From assembly GCF_039538365.1 (NCBI RefSeq), contig NZ_BAABCA010000007.1:1-64000 (forward strand): 64,000 nucleotides of DNA, given 5' to 3'. The notes beneath the pieces were generated by a model. The model did no database searches. It had not been told where the DNA came from and saw nothing but the letters and a program-made list of their open reading frames with translations. This document shows, piece by piece, positions 55,863-64,000 of the stretch. The translations under genes and the position numbers were made by a program. The DNA comes from Postechiella marina. Lineage in GTDB: Bacteria > Bacteroidota > Bacteroidia > Flavobacteriales > Flavobacteriaceae. Every line of letters starts with the position of its first letter. Within the stretch, counting starts at the first letter, position 1.

Positions 55863-56921
55863 TTAGTGTTTTGGTGCTTCTCCTGGTCCTACTGTTGCTT
55901 CTTTAAACCAAACCTCTGCATAACATCCGTTGGCATATTGTTTTGCTATATCACCACCATAAGTTTCAGACCCCGTATAATACACTATGTTTTTTTCTGG
56001 ATCTTTACCATTTGTTTGATTATAAGCGCCTTGTTTAAAATACTGAATCTCGCCAGCATAAGCACTATCGCGCTCTACACCGTCGCGACCTAAAGTAGAA
56101 TATAAAGTCCAAATTTGCTCAGGGATATCTTCTTTTTTTGTAAAATCAGATTTCAACAAGTTTTTTGTGTACGTTTTCGTTTCATGACCTTCACTTGTAA
56201 ATGTTACATACATAACACCTTTATATACATTAATTACATAACTAAATTCTTCTCCCAAAGCAATACCATCTTCTGGCTCCGTTGGATATGTATCTGGGCT
56301 ATCGCCAACAACAGAAATATCATGCCCCCAAACTGCTGTTGAGAAATCCCATCTGCCTGAGTTTTCGCCTGCTGTATTAATTTCATAATTCCAGAATACC
56401 GAACCTTTTGTGTGGCCTGGGAATTTTTTATAAAAGATTTTTATTGGCTCGTTTTCATTACCTTCGTCACTATGAATTTGCCCAACAACCACAGAATAAG
56501 AAGCAGCAACTCTAGCATCACCAGAAGTAGACACATGTTGTACTTTTAATGTTCCTGTTAGTTTACCTCCAACTTCTGGAATCCAGTGTTTTTTTTCACC
56601 TAACTCGGTTCTAGTATTACTTGATGTTCTTGAGGTTATACCCGAATTTGGTGTTTTATAAACCACCCAATTTGTATCGTTTTCGTTTACTACGTAGAAA
56701 AAATCTTTTTTCTCGTAATTTAATAATGAATCTGTGTGTGTGCCATCTCCAAGAAGAATTTTCCATTTATCCATAAAAGGTATAACGTCACTTGGATAAA
56801 CGGTGCTGTTTTCTTGTTTTAATTCGAGAGTTTTTACTGTTTTTTTACAGCTAAAGAAAACTATTGCTATGCAAGACAATAAAAAAATTAGAAATAACGA
56901 TTTAGACATTTTAATACTCAT
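55863..56921 (-). CDS. PL7-family alginate lyase, lipoprotein
   Basis: 352 residues, lipobox FSC25. PL7 jelly-roll motifs are present: SNTRTELGE (102-109, form of R-T/S-E-L/V), VGQIH (147-150) with the catalytic Gln/His, and YFKQGAYNQ (294-302, normally YFKAGxYNQ) with the catalytic tyrosine. It cuts alginate by beta-elimination. The start could also be Met5 (56909). It is first of a four-gene minus-strand operon (PL7, gntK-gnd fusion at 11 bases, Nramp-like at 44, PL6 at 12). The operator-bearing promoter at 57002-57031 precedes it. Confidence 0.93.
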   Translation of the reverse strand: MSIKMSKSLFLIFLLSCIAIVFFSCKKTVKTLELKQENSTVYPSDVIPFMDKWKILLGDGTHTDSLLNYEKKDFFYVVNENDTNWVVYKTPNSGITSRTSSNTRTELGEKKHWIPEVGGKLTGTLKVQHVSTSGDARVAASYSVVVGQIHSDEGNENEPIKIFYKKFPGHTKGSVFWNYEINTAGENSGRWDFSTAVWGHDISVVGDSPDTYPTEPEDGIALGEEFSYVINVYKGVMYVTFTSEGHETKTYTKNLLKSDFTKKEDIPEQIWTLYSTLGRDGVERDSAYAGEIQYFKQGAYNQTNGKDPEKNIVYYTGSETYGGDIAKQYANGCYAEVWFKEATVGPGEAPKH

Positions 56922-57298
56922 TTTGTTAGTTTTTTCATTGTTTCGACCTAAACTACTTAAAATCTAAAAAGAAATAATATTAAATAATTCCTTAAATCAA
57001 TCTGGTAAACCAGATTGGCGTACCAAATATAATTATATTTAATTAGGAATAAAATTTATTTAACTATAATAACAAAAATATTTAGTAATAAATGTATTAA
57101 ATGAAGTCTTATCTACTATTAACACTAAGAGAAAGCTTATTACTTAAGAATTAATAATTATTGAAATAAAGCCGATTTTTCAACAAAAAAAAAGAGCCAA
57201 AAAGAAACAATTAAGTCTATATAAAACAAAAAAAGTAATTTAATTGTAAAATAGAAGCTGGTAAAAAGGAAAAAGCCAACAAAAACGTTTGTAAAACA
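56922..57298. other. Regulatory stretch upstream of PL7
   Basis: About 380 bases between the PL7 start and the tRNA-Pro terminator. It holds the PL7 promoter and operators (57002-57031) and no recognisable ORF or RNA. The part beyond 57031 is plain AT-rich sequence. Confidence 0.5.
57002..57031 (-). promoter_or_regulatory. PL7 promoter with GntR-type operators
   Basis: Palindrome CTGGT-AA-ACCAG (57002-57013) is perfect, then TTGGC-GT-ACCAA (57015-57026, one mismatch) runs into the -7 box (TATATTTG on the minus strand, 57024-57031). It is the same arrangement as at 49964-49993. Confidence 0.8.
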
Positions 57299-57334
57299 AA
57301 AAACACTGTTAATAATAAAATTAACAGTGTTTTT
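57299..57334 (-). terminator. Terminator of tRNA-Pro
   Basis: AAAAACACTGTTAA and TTAACAGTGTTTTT arms around an 8-base loop, 21 bases beyond the tRNA 3' end. Confidence 0.85.
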
Positions 57335-57354
57335 GTTTACCTATCTAAAGGTTG

Positions 57355-57429
57355 TCGGGGTGGCAGGATTCGAACCTGCGACCTCCGCGTCCCAAACGCG
57401 GCGCGATAACCGGGCTACGCTACACCCCG
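57355..57429 (-). tRNA. tRNA-Pro (TGG)
   Basis: A 75-base cloverleaf on the minus strand. Acceptor CGGGGTG pairs with CACCCCG, discriminator A. Anticodon stem CCGCG/CGCGG encloses TTTGGGA, giving anticodon TGG. The T arm GCAGGTTCGAATCCTGC is standard. CCA is not encoded. Confidence 0.97.
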
Positions 57430-57457
57430 AATTAATACGGTTATCTCTAACGGGATG

Positions 57458-57486
57458 CAAATATACTTTTTTTATTCATTTATCAA
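57458..57486 (-). promoter_or_regulatory. Promoter of tRNA-Pro
   Basis: Read on the minus strand: TTG (57484-57486), 18-base spacer, TATATTTG (57458-57465), then GCATCCCG. The tRNA 5' end lies 28 bases downstream. Confidence 0.8.
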
Positions 57487-57581
57487 TTATTATTTAATAA
57501 AAAAAATGAATATTTTTTTATTTCAACTGATAACATATAAAACTTGTAATTTAGCTTAACCTAAACAGCATTTTAAATCTT

Positions 57582-59879
57582 GTGAATTTTATTTTAAGAG
57601 CACGCCTTATTCTCCCCTTTTGCTTAATACATTTTTTAAGCTATTCGCAGAGCTTACTAAGTGGTAAAGTTATAGATAAAGAAAATGGAATAGCCATACC
57701 TTTTGTAAACGTAACCAATAATAAAAGCAATTATAAATTACAATCTAACCAAAATGGGCTATTTACACTTCATCATTCTGGTACATATACCTTTAAAAAA
57801 GAGGGCTATTTAGATTATACCATTGATATTAAAGATAACTCGTTTCATATTATTCAGCTAACAATAAATCCTTCAAAATTAAAAGAAATTATAATAAACG
57901 CTAATTACCTTCCTAAAACACTAAAAGAAGCAACATCTACAACTAACATTTTAACTAATAAAAATCTAAAGTTAGCCAATACTACCGATATTTCTTTGGT
58001 TTTAAACAAAGTGCCTGGCGTATTTATGCAAAGTGGCGCATTAAACACTAATAGAATATCTATTAGAGGTATTGGAGCTAGAAATTTATATGGCACAGCA
58101 AAAATTAGAGCTTATTTTAAAGATATACCACTTACCAACGGAAGTGGAGCGACAAATATTGAAGATTTTGAACTTGAGTCTTTATCTCGACTAGAAATTA
58201 TAAAAGGTGCTTCTAGCTTATATGGAGCAGGATTAGGAGGTTCTATACAACTAACACCACAAAATAGTTATGTAAACCAATTTGATATAGAAAACGAAAT
58301 TTCTATGGGTTCTTTTGGGTTAATAAAAGGGATTACAAAGCTTAATTATGGTAATAACAAAACCAGTTTAAATGCGATTTACAGTAACACTCATAGCGAT
58401 GGTTTTAGAGACAACAATACCTACGACAGACAAACATTTACGATAAACATAAATCGCTTTATAAACAAAAAAAACGAAATATCTATTTTAGGAAGCTATA
58501 TAGATTTAAAAGCTTTTATACCTAGTTCTATTAATGAAGACACCTATAAAAACTCACCCAAATCGGCAGCCTTTACTTGGAGCAATGCAAAAGGGTTTGA
58601 AGACTCTAAACGCGGGTTGTTAGGTGTTTCTTGGCAACATAATTATAATGAGAACTTAAAACAAGTTTCTAGTATATTTACATCGTTTAGAAACGCATAC
58701 GAACCTAGACCTTTTAACATACTTACAGAAAAAACACTAGCCTTTGGGTTACGATCTCGCTTAATTGGTCACTCTCTATTTTTAAATACGCCCATAAGTT
58801 GGACTTTTGGAGGAGAAACATTTAAAGACATTTATAAATGGGGTACTTTTAGTAATTTATATCAAGATTTACCTTCTGCCAACGGAAGTGTTAAAGGAGA
58901 TAGGCTCTCTAACTTTAAAGAAAAAAGAAGGTATTTCAATGTTTTTATAGAATCAAACTACAGTATTTCTAAAAACACAACACTGTCTTTAGGCTTAAAT
59001 TATAACAAAACAGCTTATCATTTAGAAGATCGATTTAAAATTTCTGATACCAATATAGACCAATCGGGCTCTTTTAACTATAAAGGCATTTTATCTCCAA
59101 AAATTGGTGTTGCTCATCAACTATCACAATCTATAAATATATACGCTAATTCAAGTCATGGTTTCTCTCCTATTTCTCTAGAAGAAACGCTTTTACCAGA
59201 CGGACAAATAAACACAGATTTAAAACCCGAAACAGGTTGGAATTTTGAATTAGGCACCAGAGCAGCTCTTTTAAAAAACCGTTTACAATTTAATGCTGCT
59301 ATTTTTAGGCTTGACATTAAAAATCTTTTAGTTGCAAGGCGTACCAGCCAAGATCAATTTATTGGTATTAATGCTGGTAGAACACAACACGATGGTTTAG
59401 AAATAAATTTAAATTATAACTGGCTACAAATAGAAAGCCTATCCATCAACTCATTCTTAAACTACACATTAAACAACTTTATTTTTAAAGATTTTATTGA
59501 TGATACAAATAATTATTCAGGAAACGATTTAACAGGTGTTCCTTCAAGCATTTTTAATGCAGGATTAACTGTAAACTCTCATTTAGGGTTTTATGGCAAT
59601 ATTAATTTCCAGTATGTTGGTAGCATGCCAATTACAGATTCTAATAGTCTATACAGTAATAGTTATAGTATTACTAACCTAAAAACAGGCTACAAAACTA
59701 ACCTTAATAAAAACCTTAAACTAAATACCTATTTTGGTTTAAATAATATATTTAACAAGGCCTACGCTTCGCAAATTTTAATAAACGCATCTGGTTTTGG
59801 TGGTAATGCACCTAGATATTATTATCCAGGAAATCCCATTAATTATTATACTGCAATTAACTTAAATTATACTTTTTAA
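57582..59879 (+). CDS. TonB-dependent receptor, possibly for PQQ
   Basis: 765 residues starting at GTG (57582), since no ATG lies nearby in frame. A signal peptide (about 1-23) precedes a carboxypeptidase-regulatory-like domain (GKVIDKENGIAIPFVNV), a plug (NKVPGVFMQSGALNTNRISIRGIGARNLYG) and a barrel ending in YTAINLNYTF. It heads an operon with a PQQ-type sugar dehydrogenase (26 bases on) and a cytochrome c (6 bases further). A receptor next to a PQQ enzyme, with no PQQ synthesis genes near, suggests uptake of PQQ, as reported for PqqU in E. coli. A siderophore or sugar substrate cannot be excluded. Confidence 0.88.
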   Translation: MNFILRARLILPFCLIHFLSYSQSLLSGKVIDKENGIAIPFVNVTNNKSNYKLQSNQNGLFTLHHSGTYTFKKEGYLDYTIDIKDNSFHIIQLTINPSKLKEIIINANYLPKTLKEATSTTNILTNKNLKLANTTDISLVLNKVPGVFMQSGALNTNRISIRGIGARNLYGTAKIRAYFKDIPLTNGSGATNIEDFELESLSRLEIIKGASSLYGAGLGGSIQLTPQNSYVNQFDIENEISMGSFGLIKGITKLNYGNNKTSLNAIYSNTHSDGFRDNNTYDRQTFTININRFINKKNEISILGSYIDLKAFIPSSINEDTYKNSPKSAAFTWSNAKGFEDSKRGLLGVSWQHNYNENLKQVSSIFTSFRNAYEPRPFNILTEKTLAFGLRSRLIGHSLFLNTPISWTFGGETFKDIYKWGTFSNLYQDLPSANGSVKGDRLSNFKEKRRYFNVFIESNYSISKNTTLSLGLNYNKTAYHLEDRFKISDTNIDQSGSFNYKGILSPKIGVAHQLSQSINIYANSSHGFSPISLEETLLPDGQINTDLKPETGWNFELGTRAALLKNRLQFNAAIFRLDIKNLLVARRTSQDQFIGINAGRTQHDGLEINLNYNWLQIESLSINSFLNYTLNNFIFKDFIDDTNNYSGNDLTGVPSSIFNAGLTVNSHLGFYGNINFQYVGSMPITDSNSLYSNSYSITNLKTGYKTNLNKNLKLNTYFGLNNIFNKAYASQILINASGFGGNAPRYYYPGNPINYYTAINLNYTF

Positions 59880-59905
59880 CGTAAATTTATATCAAAAAGC
59901 AAAAC

Positions 59906-61030
59906 ATGAAACACATACACTCCATAGTAATCCTTTTATTAGTTACGCTTTCTGCCTGTGCACAACAAACGGACTCTGCTGTAAAAGCAGAAACACCACC
60001 CCACTTAAACTATACAACAGAAACAGTTGTTCCAGATATTAACAACCCATGGGGTATGGCGCTATTACCAGATGGCAGTATGCTAATTACAGAAAAATCT
60101 GGAAAACTTATTCTTTTTAAAGACGGAATAAAAACAAGTATTACGGGCTTACCCGATGTTTATGTGCGTGGCCAAGGTGGTTTATTAGACATTGCGCTGC
60201 ACCCTAATTTTGCTGTAAACGGATGGATATACTTTACCTATGCATCTTCAAAAGGAGAAGGCGATGGCGGACACACAGCATTAAGTAGAGCAAAAATTAA
60301 AAACAACACCTTAATAGATCTTCAATTATTATACAAAGCAAGTCCGAATACTAAAAAAGGTCAACATTGGGGTTCTCGTATTGCTTTTGATAATGATGGA
60401 TACATCTATTTTTCTATAGGAGAACGAGGAGCTCGCGATGTAAACCCGCAAGACATAAATAGAGATGGCGGAAAAATTTATAGGCTACATGACAATGGCA
60501 GTATTCCAAAAGATAATCCGTTTGTAAATGTAGCAAACGCAAAAAAAGCAATTTATAGTTATGGGCACAGAAATCCACAAGGCATGTTTAAACACCCAAT
60601 AACTGGCACTATTTGGGTAAACGAACACGGGCCAAAAGGTGGCGACGAAATAAATATTATAAAAAAAGGAGCTAATTATGGTTGGCCTGTTATTTCTTAT
60701 GGTGTAAATTATAGTGGCACATCGTTTACAGAAATAACCGAAAAAGAAGGTATGGAGCAACCCTTATTTTATTGGGTACCTTCTATTGCACCTTGCGGAA
60801 TGACTTACGTAACTTCCAATAAATACCCAGACTGGAAAAACAATATCCTTGTAGGGTCTTTAAAATTTCAATATTTAGAACGTTTGATTTTAAAAAATGA
60901 TGTCGTTGTAAAACGAGAGAAACTTTTTGAAAATATAGGAAGAGTTAGAAATGTAATTGAAGCAACAGATGGTTACATTTACATTGCTGTTGAAGGTAAA
61001 GGTATTCTAAAAATAATTTCAAAAAAATAA
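59906..61030 (+). CDS. PQQ-dependent sugar dehydrogenase (GSDH/YliI family)
   Basis: 374 residues, lipobox SAC18. The soluble glucose dehydrogenase/aldose sugar dehydrogenase family (PF07995): NPWGMALLPDGSMLITEKSGKL, RGQGGLLDIALHPNF, GQHWGSRIAFDNDGYIYFSIGERG with the catalytic His, GHRNPQGM and NEHGPKGGDEINI contact PQQ. It oxidises aldose sugars to lactones in the periplasm. It lies between a TonB receptor and a cytochrome c, which could be its electron acceptor (gap 6 bases). Confidence 0.93.
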   Translation: MKHIHSIVILLLVTLSACAQQTDSAVKAETPPHLNYTTETVVPDINNPWGMALLPDGSMLITEKSGKLILFKDGIKTSITGLPDVYVRGQGGLLDIALHPNFAVNGWIYFTYASSKGEGDGGHTALSRAKIKNNTLIDLQLLYKASPNTKKGQHWGSRIAFDNDGYIYFSIGERGARDVNPQDINRDGGKIYRLHDNGSIPKDNPFVNVANAKKAIYSYGHRNPQGMFKHPITGTIWVNEHGPKGGDEINIIKKGANYGWPVISYGVNYSGTSFTEITEKEGMEQPLFYWVPSIAPCGMTYVTSNKYPDWKNNILVGSLKFQYLERLILKNDVVVKREKLFENIGRVRNVIEATDGYIYIAVEGKGILKIISKK

Positions 61031-61036
61031 GTAATA

Positions 61037-61453
61037 ATGAAATTAATATTTATAAGCTGTATAACAATTTTAGCATTACTTAATGCTAACCTTAACAAAA
61101 ACATTTACACGCAAACCAATCCATTACAAGAAAGTATAGCACGCGGTAGCGACATTTATTTAGATTTCTGTATAAATTGCCATATGGCAAATGGCGAAGG
61201 TGTTGATGCTACTTTTCCGCCTTTAGCAAAATCAGATTATTTAATGCAAGAAAGAGCAAAAAGCATTAAAGCAATTAAGTTTGGAATAGAAGGAAAACTT
61301 ACTGTAAACGGAAAAACATACAATAGTAATATGGTTCCGCTAGGGTTAAGTGATGACGAAGTTGCTGACGTTATGAACTACATAACAAACAGTTGGGGTA
61401 ATAAAAATAACAAAATGATTACTGAAGCTGAAGTTGCCAAACTAAAAAAATAA
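61037..61453 (+). CDS. Small c-type cytochrome
   Basis: 138 residues with a signal peptide and one heme site CINCH (45-49), then the GEGVDATFPPLAKSDYL block and an NMVPLG methionine ligand. It starts 6 bases after the sugar dehydrogenase stop and is likely its electron acceptor in the periplasm. Confidence 0.9.
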   Translation: MKLIFISCITILALLNANLNKNIYTQTNPLQESIARGSDIYLDFCINCHMANGEGVDATFPPLAKSDYLMQERAKSIKAIKFGIEGKLTVNGKTYNSNMVPLGLSDDEVADVMNYITNSWGNKNNKMITEAEVAKLKK

Positions 61454-61469
61454 AACCAACTACCCTTTT

Positions 61470-61494
61470 TTGACTGCGGATTTAACTAACTTTG
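61470..61494 (+). promoter_or_regulatory. Promoter of udk
   Basis: TTG (61470-61472), a short 14-base spacer, TAACTTTG (61487-61494), 25 bases before the ATG at 61519. It is a partial fit because the spacer is short. Confidence 0.5.
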
Positions 61495-61518
61495 TAAAGA
61501 CTAACAAAATAATGAATC

Positions 61519-62124
61519 ATGCTTATAATAGGAATTGCTGGTGGTACTGGCTGTGGAAAAACTACGGTTGTAAATCAGATATTAAAAGAACTTCCAGAGG
61601 GTGAAGTTGGTGTAATATCTCAAGACTCTTATTATAAAGATACGACACACTTAACATACGACGAACGTGTAAAAATAAATTTTGACCACCCAAGATCTAT
61701 AGATTTTAAACTTTTAGCAGAACATTTAAAAGCTCTAAAAGAAGGTAAAATTATAGAACAACCTGTTTACTCTTTTGTTAAACATAACAGAACCGGAGAT
61801 ACTATTTTAACCCACCCAAGAAAGGTTATGATTATTGAGGGTATTTTAATACTTACAAATCCAGAATTAAGAGAAATGTTTGATATTAAAATGTTTGTAC
61901 ATACAGATACAGACGAGCGCTTAATAAGGCGATTAAAACGAGACATATCAGAACGTGGAAGAGATTTAGACGAGGTGCTTTCTAGGTATTTAACAACCTT
62001 AAAGCCCATGCACGACCAGTTTATCGAACCTATGAAAGAGTATGCAGACATTATTATACCAAATAACAAGTACAATACTGTTGCTGTAGATATTGTTAAA
62101 ACTATTATAAACGACAAACTGTAA
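61519..62124 (+). CDS. udk: Uridine kinase
   Basis: 201 residues. Phosphorylates uridine and cytidine in pyrimidine salvage. Walker A GGTGCGKTT (8-16), SQDSYYKD and FDHPRSIDF are all typical. It runs into the next gene with a 1-base gap. Confidence 0.97.
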   Translation: MLIIGIAGGTGCGKTTVVNQILKELPEGEVGVISQDSYYKDTTHLTYDERVKINFDHPRSIDFKLLAEHLKALKEGKIIEQPVYSFVKHNRTGDTILTHPRKVMIIEGILILTNPELREMFDIKMFVHTDTDERLIRRLKRDISERGRDLDEVLSRYLTTLKPMHDQFIEPMKEYADIIIPNNKYNTVAVDIVKTIINDKL

Positions 62125-62125
62125 A

Positions 62126-62458
62126 ATGGTTAAAGGCAAAATAAAAAGTAAATGGTTAAAGCCATTTAAAAATGTATTTATACTTACATTAATTGCCTTT
62201 ACGGTATGGATGCTCTTTTTTGATAATAATTCGTGGTTTATTCACAACGAATTAAATAATGAAATAGACGCTTTAAAAACAGAAAAAGAATACTATAAAA
62301 AAGAAATAGAAAAAGATAATAAAGCAATTAAAAAGTTAAGTACAAAAGATGGTTTAGAAAAATTTGCTCGCGAAGAATATTACATGAAACGTGAAAACGA
62401 AGAAATCTTTATTATAGAGTACGAAGACAGTTTAAAAACTAAAAATAATGCCGATTAA
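62126..62458 (+). CDS. FtsB/DivIC-family septum protein
   Basis: 110 residues: one membrane helix (about 16-33) and a coiled coil (about 40-75, LNNEIDALKTEKEYYKKEIEKDNKAI), then the DGLEKFAREEYYMKRENEEIFIIEY tail of the FtsB/DivIC family. Such proteins stabilise FtsL-FtsQ at the septum. It lies 1 base after udk and its end overlaps mutA by 11 bases, so the three form one operon. Confidence 0.87.
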   Translation: MVKGKIKSKWLKPFKNVFILTLIAFTVWMLFFDNNSWFIHNELNNEIDALKTEKEYYKKEIEKDNKAIKKLSTKDGLEKFAREEYYMKRENEEIFIIEYEDSLKTKNNAD

Positions 62459-63809
62459 GTTATTTAATGAATTTACACCCGTTTCTTCTAAACAATGGAA
62501 ACAAAAAATTCAGTTTGACCTAAAAGGTGCAGACTATAACGAGGCGCTTATTTGGCAAACACCAGAAGATATTGCTGTAAAACCTTTTTATCATGCAGAC
62601 GAGTTTTCAAACTCATCAGGAAACTCGAATACTAAAGCTACAAACTGGAAAATTTGCCAAACTATATATGTCTTTGATGTCGAAAAATCGAATATAAAAG
62701 CTTTAGAAATTCTTGAAAAAGGCGTAGATACTTTAACCTTTATTATTCCGTCTAAAGATATTGCTCTAAAAAATCTTTTAAAAAACATAGACAAACAAAC
62801 TCCTATTTATTTTAATTTAGAGTTTATGTCTGAAGATTATATTACTAACATACTTCTATTATTTCCGTTAGCAAACATAACTATAGATCCTATTGGAAAC
62901 TTAGCCAAAACTGGAAATTGGCACACTAATATAACTACAGATTTTAATCAGTTTCAATCTATAACAAACCGCACAAATGCTATTTCTATAGATATTTCAT
63001 TATACCAAAATGCTGGGGCAAATATGGTGCAACAATTGGCATACGGGCTTAATCATGCTAACGAATATTTAAATAAATTAGATAAGCACATTTCCAAAGA
63101 AAAAAAAGAATTATTTAAAATCATATTCAATGTCGCTGTAGGTAGCAACTATTTTTTTGAAATCGCTAAACTAAAAGCATTAAGAATACTTTGGAAAACC
63201 TTGGCTACCGAATATCAGTTTAATCAAGATTGCCAAATTATTGTAACGCCTACAAAAAGAAATAAAACACTTTACGATTATAATACAAACCTTTTACGCT
63301 CAACCACCGAGTGTATGAGTGCTATAATTGGAGGCGCAAACACGATTTGCAATTTAGCTTACGATGCTTTTTACCATAAAAGTAACACATTTGCAGAACG
63401 TATTGCTCGCAATCAATTACTGATATTAAAACACGAAAGCTATTTCGATAAAGTAAATAACCCGTCTGACGGGGCTTATTATATTGAAAATATTACCCAA
63501 CAATTTTCTGAAAAAGCATTAACTCTATTTAAAGATATTGAAAATAATGGTGGTTTTTTAGAACAACTAAAGCTAGGTACTATTCAAAGAAAAATTAAAG
63601 AAAGTGCAACAAAAGAACAGCTTCAGTTCGATTCTGGAGACCTTATTTTATTAGGTAGTAATGCATACCCAAACCCTAACGATAAAATGAAAACCGAGTT
63701 AGAACTTTTTCCGTTTGTAAAAACTAACAAAAGAAAAACACTAATAGAACCTATTATAGAGAAACGGTTAGCAGAAACATTAGAGCAAAACCGCTTAAAT
63801 AAAGAGTAA
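62448..63809 (+). CDS. mutA: Methylmalonyl-CoA mutase small subunit
   Basis: 453 residues. The alpha/beta-barrel of the adenosylcobalamin-dependent mutase is present, without the B12-binding domain. Recognisable are FTPVSSKQWKQKIQFDLKGADYNEAL at the start, EYQFNQDCQIIV, STTECMSAIIGGANTI and PSDGAYYIENIT. With the large subunit it converts methylmalonyl-CoA to succinyl-CoA. Its length is short against the 600-plus of some homologues, because the C-terminal B12 domain is missing. The large subunit is expected downstream, outside the window. Confidence 0.92.
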   Translation: MPIKLFNEFTPVSSKQWKQKIQFDLKGADYNEALIWQTPEDIAVKPFYHADEFSNSSGNSNTKATNWKICQTIYVFDVEKSNIKALEILEKGVDTLTFIIPSKDIALKNLLKNIDKQTPIYFNLEFMSEDYITNILLLFPLANITIDPIGNLAKTGNWHTNITTDFNQFQSITNRTNAISIDISLYQNAGANMVQQLAYGLNHANEYLNKLDKHISKEKKELFKIIFNVAVGSNYFFEIAKLKALRILWKTLATEYQFNQDCQIIVTPTKRNKTLYDYNTNLLRSTTECMSAIIGGANTICNLAYDAFYHKSNTFAERIARNQLLILKHESYFDKVNNPSDGAYYIENITQQFSEKALTLFKDIENNGGFLEQLKLGTIQRKIKESATKEQLQFDSGDLILLGSNAYPNPNDKMKTELELFPFVKTNKRKTLIEPIIEKRLAETLEQNRLNKE

Positions 63810-63831
63810 CCTTTTATATTTATTTTTTAAA

Positions 63832-64000
63832 ATGAAAACACCATTTTTTAAACTTTTTGTAGTCGCTTTATTAATAACTTTTACAAGTTGTAAAAAAGAA
63901 GTAAAATTATCAGAATATAAATTTGCAGAAAAAGGCATTGTTTTAAACTGTGATAAATTTGATTTAAAACTTTTAAATGAAGCCCTATTTTCTTTTGAAA
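63832..64000 (+). CDS. Lipoprotein, cut by the window edge
   Basis: The first 56 codons of a gene starting ATG 63832. MKTPFFKLFVVALLITFTSC ends in a lipobox (TSC20) and is followed by KKEVKLSEYKFAEKGIV. It starts 22 bases after mutA and is therefore likely in the same operon, between mutA and the expected mutB. The family is unknown. Confidence 0.75.
   Translation, partial: MKTPFFKLFVVALLITFTSCKKEVKLSEYKFAEKGIVLNCDKFDLKLLNEALFSFE

Noticed and set aside
1..64000. Insertion sequences, prophage, integrase or CRISPR array
   Set aside because: No transposase-like ORF, no flanking inverted or direct repeats, no phage genes and no repeat-spacer array were seen.

Overview
The window is about 64 kb of AT-rich DNA from a marine-type member of the Flavobacteriaceae (Bacteroidota). 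The evidence is internal. Promoters follow the Bacteroidota pattern TTG-N18/19-TAnnTTTG. There is a SusC/SusD pair, many lipoproteins ending their signal in (S/T/A)C, a YtxJ-type bacillithiol protein, TPR-LuxR regulators, and alginate lyases of families PL6 and PL7 together with a sulfatase. No insertion sequence, phage, integrase or CRISPR array is visible, so this looks like ordinary chromosome with accessory polysaccharide loci.

Layout. 0-5 kb: a gene-free left edge, glyA, fumarylacetoacetase, a lipoprotein and ytxJ. 5-14 kb: a four-PAS histidine kinase, clpB behind a perfect 21-bp hairpin, a TetR regulator plus thioesterase pair sharing an operator, a divergent deoC and a lipoprotein. 14-20 kb: the 5-oxoprolinase operon pxpABC, a DUF3810 protein, pepD and yidD. 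20-26.5 kb: a small sulfatase locus made of a sulfatase, a Tat-exported FAD oxidoreductase lipoprotein and a protein with an SGAT motif, facing a TPR-LuxR regulator. 26.5-43.6 kb: mainly housekeeping genes (cysS, folE, proS, tRNA-Glu, rpsT, SpoU methyltransferase, Ste24-like protease, trxB, hydroxyacid dehydrogenase) mixed with outer-membrane and lipoprotein genes and a cytochrome c/beta-propeller lipoprotein.

43.7-57 kb is the most interesting part: an alginate utilisation locus on the minus strand. It holds an SDR reductase (probably DEH reductase), a GntR/FCD regulator, SusD, SusC, a PL6 lyase, an Nramp-fold transporter without metal-site motifs, a gluconokinase/6-phosphogluconate dehydrogenase fusion and a PL7 lyase. 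Secreted lyases cut alginate, SusCD takes up oligomers, and the SDR reduces the keto-sugar DEH to KDG. The regulator probably acts through a TGGT-NN-ACCA palindrome. I found this palindrome at all three promoters of the locus (gntR, susC, PL7), each time against the -7 box. The PL6 gene has an in-frame TGA 28 codons before what looks like its ancestral stop.

57-64 kb: tRNA-Pro, then a TonB receptor / PQQ-type sugar dehydrogenase / cytochrome c operon (possibly periplasmic sugar oxidation with scavenged PQQ), then udk, an FtsB/DivIC-like gene, mutA and a lipoprotein cut by the window edge.

Everything here is read from sequence and remembered family motifs. No database search was run, so family names without a catalytic motif are tentative.
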